Assembly: GCA_012861695.1 (NCBI GenBank)
Contig: JAAOOA010000033.1
Span: 24,222,044-24,286,043 of the forward strand
Length of the DNA: 64,000 nt
Direction of reading: 5' to 3'
Source: Trematomus loennbergii
Lineage: Eukaryota; Chordata; Actinopteri; Perciformes; Nototheniidae
Translations under genes and position numbers: made by a program
Notes under the pieces: model-generated
Databases searched by the model: none
What the model was told of the DNA's origin: nothing
What the model saw: the letters and a program-made list of their open reading frames with translations, nothing else
Shown: piece by piece, positions 12,957-26,978 of the stretch
Position numbering within the stretch: the first letter of the stretch is position 1
Layout: each line of letters starts with the position of its first letter

Positions 12957-13744
12957 GAGGATTATTGGTCCAACAGTGTCTGCTGTGTAAAGTTTATTTA
13001 GTGTAACTTTATGTGGACAGTGGAGTCTATGGTTGAAAAGTAACAAGTAAAGTTGTCTAAAATGTTCAAAAACAGTGTAATGTTACTCCTAATTTGGCTG
13101 CTTTGGGTATGTGAGATCCTAAATGATTTGGCACATCTATTTGAGAGGGGAAACATTCAGAAAAAATATCAGTGAACTTAAAAAATCCTTTTAGCCTACC
13201 AATATTCTTTATTGCGTAGATTCAGACTGCTCAGACAGAACGTTCAGTCACAAACCACAGCATGACTGCTGACTCTGAGAATGGATCACATACACTCACT
13301 AAATGAACCACCTTATGGGGCAGACTACTGTTCTGAAAATAACAACTATAACAACTTTAGGTGACAAATCTTATTTTATTTATTTGTCTGACAAACAGTA
13401 CAGTTTGACTTTCATTTGCATGAATAACTACTTTCATGTGTCATCAATATAGTTGCAGATTATTTCAATATAGCTCTAATCCAAAATCAATGTGGAAACT
13501 GGAGTGGAATGTGTAAATATTTGTTATGTATTGATTTCTGAGAGAAAGTAAAAACAATAAGAAATACAAAAGATGAGGTATATAAACAAAAATATAATAA
13601 ATGATAAACCGTACCCGATATAAAATGGTTAAATAGGTGTTGTTTTTATTAACACAGCAGGAAAGAGCCGATCATTTTCTTATGTGCATCCTTAGACTTT
13701 GTTTAACGGACATCATAAACTGTGTCGTCACATTACTTACGTTT
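12957..13744. other. Non-coding, no feature recognised
   Basis: AT-rich sequence with no recognised element. Confidence 0.45.
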
Positions 13745-13746
13745 AA

Positions 13747-13831
<85 letters not shown>
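13745..13831. repeat. (CA)n microsatellite
   Basis: Two CA blocks separated by CCA. Confidence 0.97.
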
Positions 13832-13835
<4 letters not shown>

Positions 13836-15906
13836 TCTGGTCAAGTACTCAGCTTGTCCGCCTAGCAGATTAAAGCTACCAGGCTAATTTGTTGCTATGT
13901 CGCAATTCCCTCCATAATCCGGCTCTAATCCTCGCCCACTCGATTAAGCAGCCAAATCTCCGGCTCAGTATCTGGCTCTATCTGCCACTCTCTTCATTTG
14001 CTCTCCCCACTTTCTTTCTGCTTTTCCTTTTCCTCTTCCCATCCCCTCCACCTCTTGACTTGAAAATGTTCTTTATGGTCTTTGTGTCGTCTGCCTTCCT
14101 CTCTTTCAGCCTCTCTGATTATCCGCTGTCCTCTTTTCCCCTCTCACTCATTGGCTCTCAGCGTCCCAGAGATGCTTCTGTAGCATCTTTCTTTCGGCTC
14201 AGATAAAACTGCAACTGGGTTTCTGCTCGACCGTTATTTCACCTTCAGAAGATGCTTTTGAAACCAGCTCCAAAAATCTTAATAACCCAAATTCTTTCTA
14301 CCTTCAAAAATATCTCTCTTAGCTTAAAATGGTCCAACAGTTTATAAAGTCCTTCTTCAATAAAAGTTGTTGATTGTAGTGAGAAGCATATTTTTAATTC
14401 CTTCGTTTAAAAAAAAAAATCCTACTGCATAGGTTTTGGAGCTTAGGCTTTCAATGAGTTTAGTCAGACTGCTCAAAATATGAAAAGAAAGCAGTGCAGT
14501 CAAGAAAGAGAGTATGAATAGCTTCCCAATCACAGTTTAGAAGTCTTCATATAATGTAATGTACACATTCATGTTTTGCTATGATTGTGAGGACCATAAC
14601 CCCATACTATGTTGTGAGGACCCCCTTTCTGTTGTTGCCAGAAGGATACAACACACACACCTTGATGTCCCATCTACACCTACAAGGTGACAGCTATGTA
14701 AGGCTGCCATCCTGTTGATAGTAGCAACAGATAGGAAATCACTTCTCTGAGACATACTGTATTTTCCTTTCATTTGGAGGATTTATGTGAAAAGCTAAAT
14801 ATTTGAATGAACCTGAACAGGAGGCTGAATAACAGGAACAACATTGACATGGAAGAGGTCAGAGGTCATCACCCAGGAGTCAGGAAGATGCGGGAGGACA
14901 CACACATCCATGTTAAAGATCAGCTTTGACCATCCAACCCGGTATAAAACTAGATATCAGAGGGCTACAATTCCATACTTAGGTCACATGACAACAATAA
15001 ACCATTCCATGACAACTGAGCAAAGGAACACCATGAGATGTGGTTAAAAGCTTTGGAACAAAAAGGGTTATTCAGGACATAGTAACACAGGTTTGTGAAG
15101 AATCTTGATTTCTAAGTGCAACCTAAAGCAAGTTATGCATGAGCAGCTGCAGCTGTAGACTTCAGTGGAAATAGTTTCTGAAGTGCAGCACTGAGCTTTA
15201 AAACGACTCACCTCCACCTGTAAGACTGTTTGCTGGATCAAGAGACCCAACAGAACCATCCTCTGTGTTTCACCTTTTTCTTGTCCCCAAATCACATCTA
15301 CTGTCATTTTCAATATAGTCCAAGCTTTTTCCTAAAAGTATTGCGTGTCACAGTCCATCTCAGTGTGCACATCCCTGGGCTGTCACTGAGTGCTTGTTAA
15401 AGGGCGGGTCCATTACTTGTTGATTTCTTTCCTAATATTCTGTGGTTTCCCAGTAGTGTACCTTAGAGGTGCAACATTTGTTTAAGGCAAAATATCAATT
15501 TGAACTAAGTTTTGTGTTGGAACAGAGAAACGTAATCAAATTGTACTCTACAGACTTAAAACAATTATTTTGTTTGGTTCTTGCAAAGGACCAGGTAAAT
15601 CCTCGTAAAAAATGTTTTATATTCCTCCAATATCGTAAATCATCACTGCAGTTTAGACACATAATGCTATTTTCCCAATCCCTTCTAAAAACAGAGACAT
15701 GCTCCAGTTTTGAGGAGCAGAATGGGGTACTACTTTGTACGTTTGTATCAAAAAGTACCACAATGTCACCAACTAACTCATCGATTGTTATACACACCCA
15801 TACAACAAATCATTACTGATAACTGACTTCCACGTTTGCTTAGGTTTCTTTGAAGTCCTTTGGTTTTTGTTATATCGTAAATAAATACGCTTTTTGTTAC
15901 ACTCAG
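13832..15906. other. Non-coding, no feature recognised
   Basis: 2 kb with several 60-115 codon frames (for example 15469-15819 and its opposite-strand overlap). None was recognised and none has splice or codon-use support. Confidence 0.4.
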
Positions 15907-16946
15907 CCTGTATAAAATAGGGTGGGCCAGCTTTTTCCAGGGGGAAAAATGACTGGCCTGGCCTATAATAATAATATATATAATGCCCATTGCCAAGCAT
16001 CGTTGTAGCATTTCCCTCCGAATAATGGTGGAAGACTTGACTGATGATATGACTTTATTGAAATCTCCAATATCAACGTACGAGCTATACAGACACAAAA
16101 TAACAAATACATTTAGGCTCCATCTGTATTAGAATCACTTTAGCATACTACCAAAAGTGAACTGTAAACAGACAGCAAAGCTACAAAACAGCATACAAAC
16201 TAATTAGGACACAACCTACATGTTTATATTATAGTAATACCAACTTGTGCCTCTTCGGGGGGTGCTAAACTTAAACATAAACTTTATCCTTTACTTTCTC
16301 CGTCTTTATATGTAGATTAATCTCCGCTCCTTTTCTCCGTCACGTTGTTTCCATAGCAACAACAACTTCCTGTCAACAGCGTAAACTCGCCTTAAAATAA
16401 AAGTATCTAAATAACACAGGAAGTTAACCTAAATTACATTTAAGACATATTTACAACTGCAACGAAAGTAACAAAAACAATGTAATATCCTTTTCAGTTT
16501 CACAGAACACAAATTGTGTTATTTACTCTTGTATTGCACTAGGTAACAGCAACAATAGGTTGTAGCTTTCAAACCTGCTCATGGACTTGCAGTGGTCCTC
16601 GCTTTTTTGATGTCTCTCCAACGAGTTACGCTGTGCTTCCAGTGCGTCCCTGCAGGCAGCTCTCTGCCTCTCTCACGTTACTATGGCGCACGCCGGAACC
16701 AACAACCAGTTTTTTACCGTAAATGAGTTCGGTTCAGAGGATAAAACACATACAACATTAATTCAACTCGATATTTGTTCACTTGAATTTCACTTTGAAT
16801 GCTTGGATATTCTCAATGGGTGAATACATTTTTATAATAATAACAAAACAAAAACAAAAAACAATTAAAATGTACACCGAAGCTTTCTCAGGGTGGGCCA
16901 ATGAGTAAACTGGGTGGGCCTGGGTCCTATGGTGGCTACGCCACTG
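15907..16946 (-). mobile_element. hAT-type element, copy A (uninterrupted)
   Basis: Reads on the minus strand from CAGTGGCGTAGCCACCATAG (ending at 16946 on the plus strand) to GGGTGGGCCAGCTTTTTCC near 15920. It is collinear with copy B at 24759-28552 and preserves the pre-insertion site of the element nested there (TTTA at 16522-16525). The outer part of one end is missing. It contains an X-box-like GTTTCCATAGCAAC. No transposase frame. Confidence 0.78.
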
Positions 16947-18600
16947 CACTCAACTTGTCTGGTCTCCCATCTTTGTTGCAGCCTATGAGCCGGGCCGTAA
17001 CATCGATCAAGGCAGCAGTAGACTATCAACTCCCAAATGATGTGAGGTAAAACTGACATTTTGTCAAAGTCTGGTGGCTTTGAAACAAGCCTAGATTAAG
17101 GCTCATTTCCAGTTTCTAAAATATTTTGCTGCTGCCCCTGTTTACAGTAGTAGATGCTTAGCTTCTTGCAGGTATTCCTGTCTTCAGAACCTCCTGACAT
17201 GTGTAGTGGTCATTTCTTATATTACTTTATATGGTAAAACCAAATGCAACGCTTACTGTATATGATGAAAAGTGTGCTCAGTAACCTAGTTTTCATTGCT
17301 CGACTTGTTGTTCACCCAGATGCTTCCTGCCAAGGTCACATTTGAACAGTACAGTGTATTGTTCCTCAAAAGAGCATTGCAAGATAACAGTCAGAAGAAA
17401 GTGTTATCTCTCTTTGTCTGCACAGCAACAGTTACAGGAAGACCACCAAAGTCCTCTATAAAACACACACATTTCCCTCTGTGTGCACTCCTGCAGACTA
17501 CTCTGTACTCTGTGGACATGTACCTTTGAAGCGCTTCAAATAAAGAACCAACAAGACAACTCTGTTTGCATCGGACCAGTTTTATTATTATTATTATTAG
17601 CCTACTACTAGTACATCTCCAGATTGTTGACGAGTGAAAGTTTCCACAACACATGTAGGTAAAACACTGACTGGATAGGTATCTCAATTAACCCTACTTC
17701 ATTACATCTGGATTCACCTTTTTTAGTTACTTCAGAACACACAGCTAATGTAACATTGACTCAGCTCATGCTAGCGTTCACAGTACTCATGGCACTATTG
17801 ATGAGCTTACTTTGGTAACCTTTCTGCTAATGGCTGTTTGGGTGCTTTTGATTGAAAGACCCAGAAAAGAACCCAGCTCTGGTTGACCTTTAACAGGGCT
17901 GGGACAAATCAACCTGAGTGCACTCAGTGTCACTCCACTCTCATTTAGTCAACGGCTTCTTCTGTGAAATTGTTTTCCAAATTATATGATTTAACCCAAC
18001 ATTTATTCCAAATGTTTTTACATATTTAGAGTTATTTTTGTAAGACCATAAATATGCAACAGCTGCATAAGTAGTTGGTGATTTCATTCAATGGACCCTT
18101 TGTGCCCTTGAATACGGATTTCCTGCTAATTCTGCAATGTCCTTGATGAAACTAACAGAATATAGCATGGAAATGACAAGAACACTGCTTTAATGTTTTT
18201 AACACTAAAGCAAATATCAGTCACACTCATCTGTCTAGACATGCAGACACACATTTGCACTCCCTATTTACCGAGCCCATTCATCACACACTGAAGGGAA
18301 GATGAATGAGCCATCCATTAGTGATAACAATCAAACATTAATATTCTCTGTGTGTTTGTGAGCCTTTAAGTTTGTATTTGTGTACACAAGGACTAAACAG
18401 AGGTCTCAGCACAGTCTTATCACCCATGATGCATTTGGCTTGTAGCAGTAATTGATCACATAACTTCTGTTCTGAAGTGAAATGGAAACACAAAAAGTTT
18501 GATGAAGGACAACAGTGATCACTGCGTGTCCTCATGAAAGCAGCGGACACTCCTTCCTGACTCTGATTGTCAGCTTTGTATTTCAGAGGAGAAACACTTA
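16947..18600. other. Non-coding, no feature recognised
   Basis: Includes an open frame at 17296-17529 followed by AATAAAG at 17539. I could not tie it to any protein family. A short (ATT)n lies at 17582-17600. Confidence 0.4.
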
Positions 18601-18608
18601 CTACAATC

Positions 18609-18940
18609 TAGGGCTGTGCGATTATAGCAAAAATCCTAATCACGATTATTTTGGTCAATAATTGATATCACGATTATTAAAAACGATTATCCATTTACTT
18701 TGAAAACATCCATTTATTGAAACAAAAATGTGAACAGTATGTTTTTAACAGTTGATTACCCTGAACTTTAAGTATAATTCAACTGAAAAACCAAAAAATA
18801 AAAAATAAAAAATAATAATAATTACTTTTTTTTTTTTTTTTATAAAAATAATAATCGTTTATTTCGATTACGTTGTTTTCGTAATCGTTGCAAGCCATAA
18901 TCGTAATCGCGATTAAAATACGATTAATTGCACAGCCCTA
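18609..18940. mobile_element. hAT-type MITE with perfect 8-bp TSD, 332 bp
   Basis: Ends TAGGGCTGTGCGATTA and TAATTGCACAGCCCTA are inverted repeats. Perfect 8-bp duplications CTACAATC lie at 18601-18608 and 18941-18948. The interior is full of CGATTA/TAATCG words and ends in an A/T-rich slippage region. This is a widely distributed fish hAT MITE, by recollection. Confidence 0.93.
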
Positions 18941-18948
18941 CTACAATC

Positions 18949-20385
18949 CACTCTCAATGAAATATACAAACTGAAGCTGAAGATGAGACAAATGAACCTC
19001 TTTAAAGTATTTTCATTGATTATCTATTGTATATTTCTTTATTTGTTTCCCTCTTAAAAACACAAAACCGTACACAATATACTGCCTCGGACCCTCGCTG
19101 ATACACACCCTACACCAGCAGATCCACAGTTGTTGTCTTATTTGTGTTTGCTTGTTTTGCTCTGTCATGTTTATCCTGCCATGCCCCCATTTGTATTTAT
19201 CCCTGTCTTTTTTAAGTTTAGCACATTTACTAAGGTAATTAAAGTTCAGTATGGCTAACATGGTACACACGTGCTGTGCATCCACTGATGATGAGAGTTT
19301 ATATTTGAGGTGAGTTTAGGTTCACATAAAAACACCAAATACTTTCAGACTGGTTTCAGCAAAGGGACATTTGCAATACTAGCAGAAAACTTCCCGAAGA
19401 GCACAATATTGTTTTTACCAAGAAGGTGAAAAAATGACATCATGCTTTCAGCTCCACAACTTTGGACACACAGCACTGACTTCTGAAGCTTTTTTAGTGG
19501 CTTATGTTACGTCAGAGATGTTCCTTTTAAAAGTTTATTTTTCTTGTTTGTGCACACTGCCTTGACAAGCTAACACCAGCAGTGATTGAGAAACGGATAG
19601 AAAGATTGAAAATGACTTGTAATGACCAGAGGAGTCTATTTCAGCCAGGGAATTATGAATATGAAGAAAGTGAGTAACGGAGAGAATGGGTGGGGAGAGA
19701 GAGAAAACATTGTGGTTGGCACTTGACAGCTTGGGTCTATTTTTAACAAGGGGGGAGGTAAAAGACAGATGAGTGCATAGCCGGTTGAGGGGGGGTCTGA
19801 TGGTTCTCCTGCTCCCCGCTGTGAGACGCCTCGCACACTGACAGGTAGTGTCAGGAGGCGAGTGAGACAGGAGCTAGTATTCCTCTGGGGGCTCCGTGCA
19901 TGCCGTTGCTGTTATTAAACGGAATCTGTAAAGTTATTTTCCTGATGACGGTTATGGCGGAGGAGGTGCGTGGGGGGGGGCGCACTCAAGAGAGCGATTA
20001 CGGATCAGACGAGGTTTGCCTTCCCAGAGGATGAGTATAGAAATGAATGAGCGAGTGTGTTTGTGAGCACGCGGATGGATGGAGGTGGAGATATATGGAT
20101 CTGCCATCATGATTAAAGTGTTCCCATCGGGGGAATTGACAGGAGAATCCTGGAAACGACAAGAGTACGAGAGAATGAAGTCAGCGCATCGCAGGGTCTC
20201 CAAGAGGGACGGAAAACATGAAAAACACTCTAAATGAGGATTTTCATTCCATATGACAACACGAGGAAGACATTTAATAAGGCCTTTGTGCCATGTATGA
20301 GTGGAGGATCCTTCCTAGCATGACCCCACCACCAAGTTTGTCTCCTTCAATACGCTTTTCTTTCACTCACATCTGCACCGCTGCC
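18949..20385. other. Non-coding, no feature recognised
   Basis: No exon or repeat recognised. 19960-20000 is G-rich and CpG-containing. Confidence 0.45.
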
Positions 20386-20387
20386 TA

Positions 20388-20608
20388 CGCTGAGAAAATT
20401 GAAACATTGACTTTAATTAAATGTATTATTTGTCAACAGATTTAACATAACTGTATTAGGTTAGTTGAAAGCAATACAATTACGTTTGAATAAAAAATGA
20501 TATATTCAAATTACAGAAATAGAATTGCTTTCAACTAACCTCATACAGCTATGTGAAATGTGTTGACATAATACATTTAATTCAAGTCAACGTTTCAGTT
20601 CTTCAGTG
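20388..20608. mobile_element. Mariner-like MITE copy 2, TA-flanked
   Basis: 221 bp. Inverted ends (CGCTGAGAAAATTGAAAC / GTTTCAGTTCTTCAGTG) and inner arms (AATGTATTAT, AACTGTATTAGGTTAGTTG) with their complements. TA on both sides (20386-20387, 20609-20610) is consistent with a Tc1/mariner-type target. Other copies: 10496, 35093, 36180. Confidence 0.82.
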
Positions 20609-20610
20609 TA

Positions 20611-22089
20611 TAGCAATTAAAGTTCCCCGGGAATACAGAAATAGAGAGCCAAAAGGTCCATTTTCTTACCAATTTCCTTCAGGGCGTTTTATATACAGTA
20701 TATCCACACAAACAATCCAGAGTAAAAATATCTGCACAAAACATGAGCACTTTGCCTAATTATTCTAAATGTCCGGGTTAATGGACTCTCACGGATGGTT
20801 GGCCTCAGGAAATCAGTGAACATAATGAGCAGTTACTAATGAACACTCAAAACATCAATGATGATACTCAACTGAAGGGCTTTGGGTCTGTTGGTGCTTT
20901 CAAAAAAGAAAAAAAAAGAAGCTTTATCGGAGTGGCTTAGCGAGACTCTGAGTGCCACATGAGAGAAATCTGTCGCTTTGTTGTTAAAGTGGCTATATTT
21001 TCCAAATTCCCGGTCCTGAAACAGAGTCAGCAATAAGCTACACTGCCTCAAACCAAGACCTAATCCTTATAGATCCTGTTTAGTATTCAGATGAGAGACT
21101 TCCACCTCTTCAAACACATGTGAGGGGAGATTATGGGGGCTTTCTGTGCCTCAGTTCTACTGTAGTTCAGAGTACAGTATAGTGCTGTGCATACACACAT
21201 GAGAAGAGGAATGAATGGAGGTGTAATGTGTTTTTTCTGTCATAGAGGGGACACAACAAAGGCAACAGTGACATTTAGGATGAGGGTAGCATTCAATAAC
21301 AGCATTGTGTCTAAGTTAGAATTTCCTTCGTACATTCCTGTCTTGCTACATTTCAGCCATTATCACCATTGTTCTTGGCTCCAGAGTCAGAAAATAGAGC
21401 TTGCGTCAGACATTCAAGGAAACTGACCCAGCCTTTCTTTGGGCCACAGATCCTTAGTGACTTTCACAATTAACAATAGTTGCATGCGAGGACAGCTGGA
21501 CCTGAGCAGCGGAAGCTTTGAGAAGGGATTTGCAGCTAGTGGTGATGAGCCTGCGAAACAGGAGGGGTCCTCCTTCAGCAAGTGCCCACAAAAAAAAAAT
21601 GTTATGCTCAAGTGACAAAGAATTCTAGTGGCTGTAGTAATTATTTATTATTATATGACTATGGAGCAGAGGTGGGGGGGGTGGGCCAACCTAATGTTGG
21701 ACTTGAACACTGCAAACTGATGTTCCTTTCATGTTTCCATGACAGTCAACGTTGATTTCAAATAATTCATTTGAACACAAACCATGGTGTGGCCTTAAAA
21801 CTAACCATTGCTGATAAAGAGAACTGGATACAGCGTTGGAGGCGTGACCTTGTTCAATGCTATGAAAGTTTCTCAGTGGCGCATGAAGCCAAAATGGCTT
21901 GACTCACAACAAACGTACCAGTATCTGGGAACATAGAACATGCACGCTTGCGTTTTGCTTAAGCCCCGCCTCCAGTCCGCAGCATCACAGCCGATCTCGG
22001 GTCAGTCAGATGAATGGGGAGGGAAAATAACTTGATTCGGCTTTTAATGCATTTTAAAATGTTTGTGACCATAATGATTTAGATAAGGG
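20611..22089. other. Non-coding, no feature recognised
   Basis: No exon or repeat end recognised. Confidence 0.45.
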
Positions 22090-22830
22090 CTATACAAGTT
22101 GTCCTACTGGGCAGTTGATTTCCGGCCTGTTACAAATACCTTGGTATCTGGCTTGATGATTGTCTTACTTTTAACCTTCAGGTCAATAACCTGCTTAAAA
22201 AGCTGAGGGTTAGACTAGGTTTCTTTTTCAGAAACAAGTCCTGTTTCTCACTTGAGGCCAGGAAAAGGCTAGTCACTGTGACCTTTTTACCTGATGGTGA
22301 TCTGGTCTTTATGAATGCACCTGCCCATTGCCTGAACAAGTTAGATGCCGCCTATCACAGTGCACTGAGTGTGTTACTAACTGTAAAGCACTTACACATC
22401 ACTGTACCCTGTATGCCAAGGCAGGTTTGCCATCACTTACTGTACGGAGGCTCAGTCATTGGTACACGTTTATTTATAAAGCTTTGTTGGGTAAACTCCC
22501 GTATTACATCTGTTCACTGATAACACAGAGAGTTGCAAGCAGCTATTGTCTGAGATCGCATGATGTAGTCTTGTTAGATGTGCCAAGAGCAAGGACTGTC
22601 TTAGGTAAGACAACTTTTATGTGCGCAGCTCCACTTGCTTGGAACAATCTACAGCTAAAATTGAAACTGAGCAATTTTATTCCTCTGAATGTTTTTAAAG
22701 CAAGTCTAAATGAAATGCTCATTGAAACTATGGGTATTTGTAAATGTTGATAAGTATGTAAATGTAGCTTGTAAATATGTTGTATGATATCCTCTATGTT
22801 AAATAAAGGTTTGAAATGAAATGAATTTCA
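22090..22830 (+). pseudogene. 5'-truncated LINE, reverse-transcriptase C-terminal end, frameshifted
   Basis: One frame reads YKYLGIWLDDCLTFNLQVNN near 22131, then RNKSCFSLEARKRLVTVTF. After one frameshift near 22380 it resumes as HHCTLYAKAG, SHWYTFIYKALLGKLPYYIC and GKTTFMCAAPLAWNNLQ, with a stop near 22750. This is the region after the reverse-transcriptase core of fish L2/CR1-type LINEs. It ends in AAATAAAGGTTTGAAATGAA with GAAAT units, the 3' tail microsatellite. It is dead: truncated, frameshifted, no endonuclease. Confidence 0.85.
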
Positions 22831-24750
<1,920 letters not shown>

Positions 24751-25466
24751 GTGAATACCAGTGCCCGCCCAGTTTACTCATTGGCCCACGCTGAGAAAGC
24801 TTCGGTGTAATTTTTTTATTTTTTTTATTTTTTATTATTATTATACATTTTTGTATTCACCCATTGAGAATATCCAAGCATTCAAAGTGAAATTCAATTG
24901 AACAAATATCGAGTTGAATTAATGTTGTAGGCCAATGTGTTTTATCCTCTGAACGGAACTAATTTCCGGTACAAACTGGTTGAGGTGGTATGAAGATTTT
25001 CCCTGGGTGGAATACAGCGCAAGTAGGCACGCGCTTTCCTGTAAAATGTGCAGACATTTCCCCAGCCCAGGAGCTGAAGGTGCATTTACGATGGATATGT
25101 AGACTGGAAGCACCTGCGTAACTCGTTGGAGAGACATAACAAAAGCGAGGACCACTGCAAGTCCATGAGCAGGTTTGAATGCTACAACCTATTGTTGCTG
25201 TTACCTAGTGCAATACAATAGTAAACTAGAGAATGCAATTCCTGAAGAAATTGCTCGTGGGAATGCTTTATGCTGAAAAGCTGACGCTAAACTGCTATGC
25301 TGAAATGTAATGTGTAAGAAGAAAGTGAAGAATTTAGATTGAAATGATACATGAACACTGGGGGCTTGAATGTGTGATGAGAGAAGAAAAGAAAGTAAAA
25401 AGGCTTGGAAAAGCAGCAGAATATTTGAACTGCAAACTTTTGAACTAACTTGATGGCGAATGATCT

Positions 25467-26790
25467 GTCGCCATGCCAACGGCATTTGATGACATCCCAT
25501 AATACGCTTAGATGCGTTGATGGCTGCATCGTTACCAAACCTGTGAAGTTTTGGGCCGTTTGGAGCATTTTCCCTGAAGTTATGAGAAAACCGTGTTTCA
25601 TGGCGAGCATTGTGTTGCCATGGCAACGGCATTTGAAGAAATCTCAAAACTGTCCCGTAGATGTCTTCACGGCTGGACTGTTGGCACACATGTGAAGTTT
25701 TAGCACTTTTTGACAATTTTCATAGGAGTTATAGCGATATCGTGTTTTATTGCAAGGGATGCGTTGCCATGGCAACAGCTTTTGAGGAAAACTCACTAAT
25801 GGCACATAGACATGTTAAGGACTGGACCATTAACTGTCATCTGAAGTCTGGTGGTGTTTGGACCATTTGCATAGGTATCATGACAACATCGTGTTTTATG
25901 GCGAGGGATGCGTTTCCATGGAAACAGCCTATGGTGAGATCTCAGATTTGGCGTAGAGCTGTTGAGGCATGGACCGGTGATATACAAGCGAAGTTTGGGG
26001 GCGATCGGACCGTATCCATTGGAGTTAAAGCGACATCGTGTTTCATGGCGAGGGATGCGTTTCCATGGAAACGGCATATGATGACACCCCATAATTGACA
26101 TAGACTGTTGAGGGCCGGACCATTAACCATTATCTGAAGTCTGGTGCTGTTTTAGACCATTTGCATAGGTATCACGACAACATCGTGTTTTAAGGCGAGG
26201 GATGCGTTTCCATGGAAACGGCACATGGTGAGATCTCAGATTTGGCGTAGAGCTGTTGAGGCATGGACCGGTGATATACAAGTGAAGATTCGGGGACGAT
26301 TGGACCGTGTCCATTGGAGTTACAGCGACATCGTGTTTCATGGCGAGTGGTCTGTCGCCATGGCAACGGCATTTGATGACACCCCATAATACGCTTAGAT
26401 GCGTTGATGGCTGCATCGTTACCAAACCTGTGAAGTTTTGGGCCGTTTGGAGCATTTTCACTGAAGTTATGAGAAAACCGTGTTTCATGGCGAGCATTGT
26501 GTTGCCATGGCAACGGCATTTGAAGAAACCCCATAATTGACGTAGAGCTGTTGAGGGCTGGACCGGTGATATACAAGCGAAGTTTGGGGGACGATCGGAC
26601 CGTGTCCATTGGACTTACAGCGACATCGTGCTTCATGGCGAGTGGTCTGTCGCCATGGCAACGGCATTTGATGACACCCCATAATACGCTTAGATGCGTT
26701 GATGGCTGCATCGTTACCAAACCTGTCAATGTGACATCATCGTGTTCCATGACACAGGTGTTTATATTTGAGCTAACGACGACAGCTGTG
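25467..26790. repeat. 147-bp tandem array (9 units) with X-box-like palindromes
   Basis: The palindrome GTTGCCATGGCAAC or a variant begins at 25467, 25614, 25763, 25912, 26059, 26206, 26354, 26501 and 26649: spacings of 147, 149, 149, 147, 147, 148, 147 and 148 bp. Five of nine fit the RFX X-box consensus GTNRCC-N(0-3)-RGYAAC on both half-sites; three are GTTTCCATGGAAAC. Units fall into a few subtypes in a higher-order order. The open frames in this block on both strands are by-products of the array. Confidence 0.88.
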
Positions 26791-26978
26791 TGTCACCAAT
26801 AATGTATAAAATAGGTGGAACATGTTGAAGTCAGTATGAAGTCTCCATCAGACAGAAAAGAATAGGCTCAGACAGTCTGTTAAACTCCAGTGACCACGTC
26901 GTTAGCTCAAACACGAACACCTGTGTGTTATGACATCATCGTGTTCCATGACACAGGTGTTTATATTTGAGCTAACGA
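26732..26978. repeat. Direct and inverted 30-48 bp repeats in copy 1
   Basis: TGACATCATCGTGTTCCATG plus ACACAGGTGTTTATATTTGA occurs at 26732 and again at 26931. A third, inverted copy (CGTCGTTAGCTCAAAC, 26897-26927) lies between. The block is absent from copy 2. TGACATCA resembles a CRE/AP-1-like word. Confidence 0.8.

Noticed and set aside
14844..15819. Several 64-116 codon frames on both strands
   Set aside because: Overlapping opposite-strand frames of similar length and no recognisable protein; random openness is more likely.
17296..17529. 77-codon frame followed by an AATAAAG signal
   Set aside because: No recognised domain; the poly-A word is expected by chance in AT-rich DNA.
25467..26790. 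Regularly spaced repeats considered as a CRISPR array
   Set aside because: Units are contiguous, diverged and 147 bp long with no unique spacers, and the genome is a vertebrate.
25201..26802. Multiple 60-190 codon frames on both strands with repeated peptide blocks (also 43293-44497)
   Set aside because: They arise from the 147-bp tandem array, whose unit length is close to a multiple of three; frames exist on both strands and have no start, splice or domain support.
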